This document shows positions 25,466-25,981 of a DNA stretch of 25,981 nt, piece by piece. The notes under the pieces are model-generated. The model was not told the DNA's origin and searched no databases. It saw only the letters and a program-made list of their open reading frames with translations. The position numbers were made by a program, and so were the translations under genes. Position 1 is the first letter of the stretch. Every line of letters starts with the position of its first letter. Source of the stretch: CAYYNP01 sp964472545 (GTDB taxonomy: Bacteria; Planctomycetota; Planctomycetia; Pirellulales; Thermoguttaceae); assembly GCA_964472545.1 (NCBI GenBank), contig CAYYNP010000125.1:1-25981 (forward strand), in the 5' to 3' direction.

Positions 25466-25919
25466 CTCGTTTCCCTCGGGTGGTAGTCGTCTCCCCCGAA
25501 GATCGACGCCGGATCAATGCCACCGATTCGCCGAATAAACTAGCTTCCTACCGGAAAGAGCACAAGCCAGAAACAACCGCCGTTTGTCTGAGGGATTCGG
25601 CACCCTCGCTGGTCGGATGGCCCGCCACCGATTTGGGCACAGCCGACGGCCCGGGCTGCCCATCAAATCGCTGAAATCCAGCCGGTAGGCCACGGCAGGC
25701 GGGTGGACATCGCGAAAATGGAGGGGATGGGCGGGCGATCGAACGCGGTGCCGTAGTGGGCCGGCCCGTCGAGCCGTTCAGTCAGAAGAGCGCGATTCAG
25801 CAGAACGCGAATTCGGACAATCGCCGTCGCGAGCGACGCTTTCGATCGGTCAGGAGATCGTCAACGGCGTCGCAAAGCGTCGGCATATGGCAATATCCAA
25901 GAAGCCGACCGCGTTGCGG
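25466..25919. other. Intergenic stretch with nothing recognised
   Basis: About 450 nt upstream of the kinase. No credible gene or repeat was seen; it should hold the kinase promoter, but no clear boxes stand out. Confidence 0.45.
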
Positions 25920-25981
25920 CTAACTCCCCACGTACTTCGCATACACTGTCTTTGCCTCCGCCACGTCGTCGGTGCCGCCGA
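25920..25981 (-). CDS. C-terminal end of an unidentified gene (cut by contig edge)
   Basis: The minus strand reads GGTDDVAEAKTVYAKYVGS and then a TAG stop at 25920-25922. Composition fits a real protein tail, helical and charged. Only 19 residues are visible, so the family cannot be named. Confidence 0.35.
   Translation of the reverse strand, partial: GGTDDVAEAKTVYAKYVGS

Overview
The window looks like a contig from an uncultured member of the Planctomycetota, probably near the Pirellulales. This is inferred from several features: a secreted protein combining a DNRLRE-like module, a dockerin-like repeat and a PEP-CTERM anchor; a secreted terpenoid-cyclase-like toroid protein; high GC; proline-rich envelope proteins; and several families of intergenic palindromic repeats. 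A run of exactly 100 N (16730-16829) shows it is a draft or metagenome assembly. No phage, CRISPR array, rRNA or recognisable tRNA was seen.

Layout. 1-338 (-): start of a secreted DUF1579-like protein, cut by the contig edge. 339-657: two kinds of palindromic repeat. 658-1791 (-): secreted prenyltransferase/squalene-cyclase-like repeat protein. 2055-2342 (-): GroES, with no GroEL beside it. 2343-3081: gene-poor, with divergent promoter-like sites, a candidate plus-strand RNA ending in an intrinsic terminator, and a long REP-like hairpin. 3082-8438 (-): mfd followed by a proline-rich parvulin foldase, probably one operon. 8439-8969: the 3' end of a decayed group II intron. 8970-12896 (+): a small lipoprotein, a 145-bp MITE-like element abutting a secreted protein with two copies of one domain, and a uroporphyrinogen-decarboxylase-superfamily protein with a methyltransferase-like zinc motif. 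12897-13864: non-coding, with a compact multi-hairpin RNA candidate. 13865-15532 (+): the PEP-CTERM/dockerin-like protein.

15611-25465 is a signal-transduction block. A chemoreceptor with duplicated sensor domains and three HAMP-like units is followed by cheW on the minus strand. A divergent CheY-like receiver protein lies beyond it. Then comes a FixJ-type regulator convergent with the receiver gene, and a 1417-residue FixL-like kinase with six PAS and one GAF domain upstream of it on the same strand. The kinase and the FixJ-type protein probably form a two-component pair. The receptor and CheW would feed a CheA encoded elsewhere. 25466-25919 shows nothing convincing, and the last 62 bases hold the end of another minus-strand gene.

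No clear new multi-gene system was found. The least-explained items are the structured RNA candidate at 13479-13603, the promoter/terminator-bounded segment at 2512-2936, the palindromic repeats, and the duplicated-domain secreted protein.
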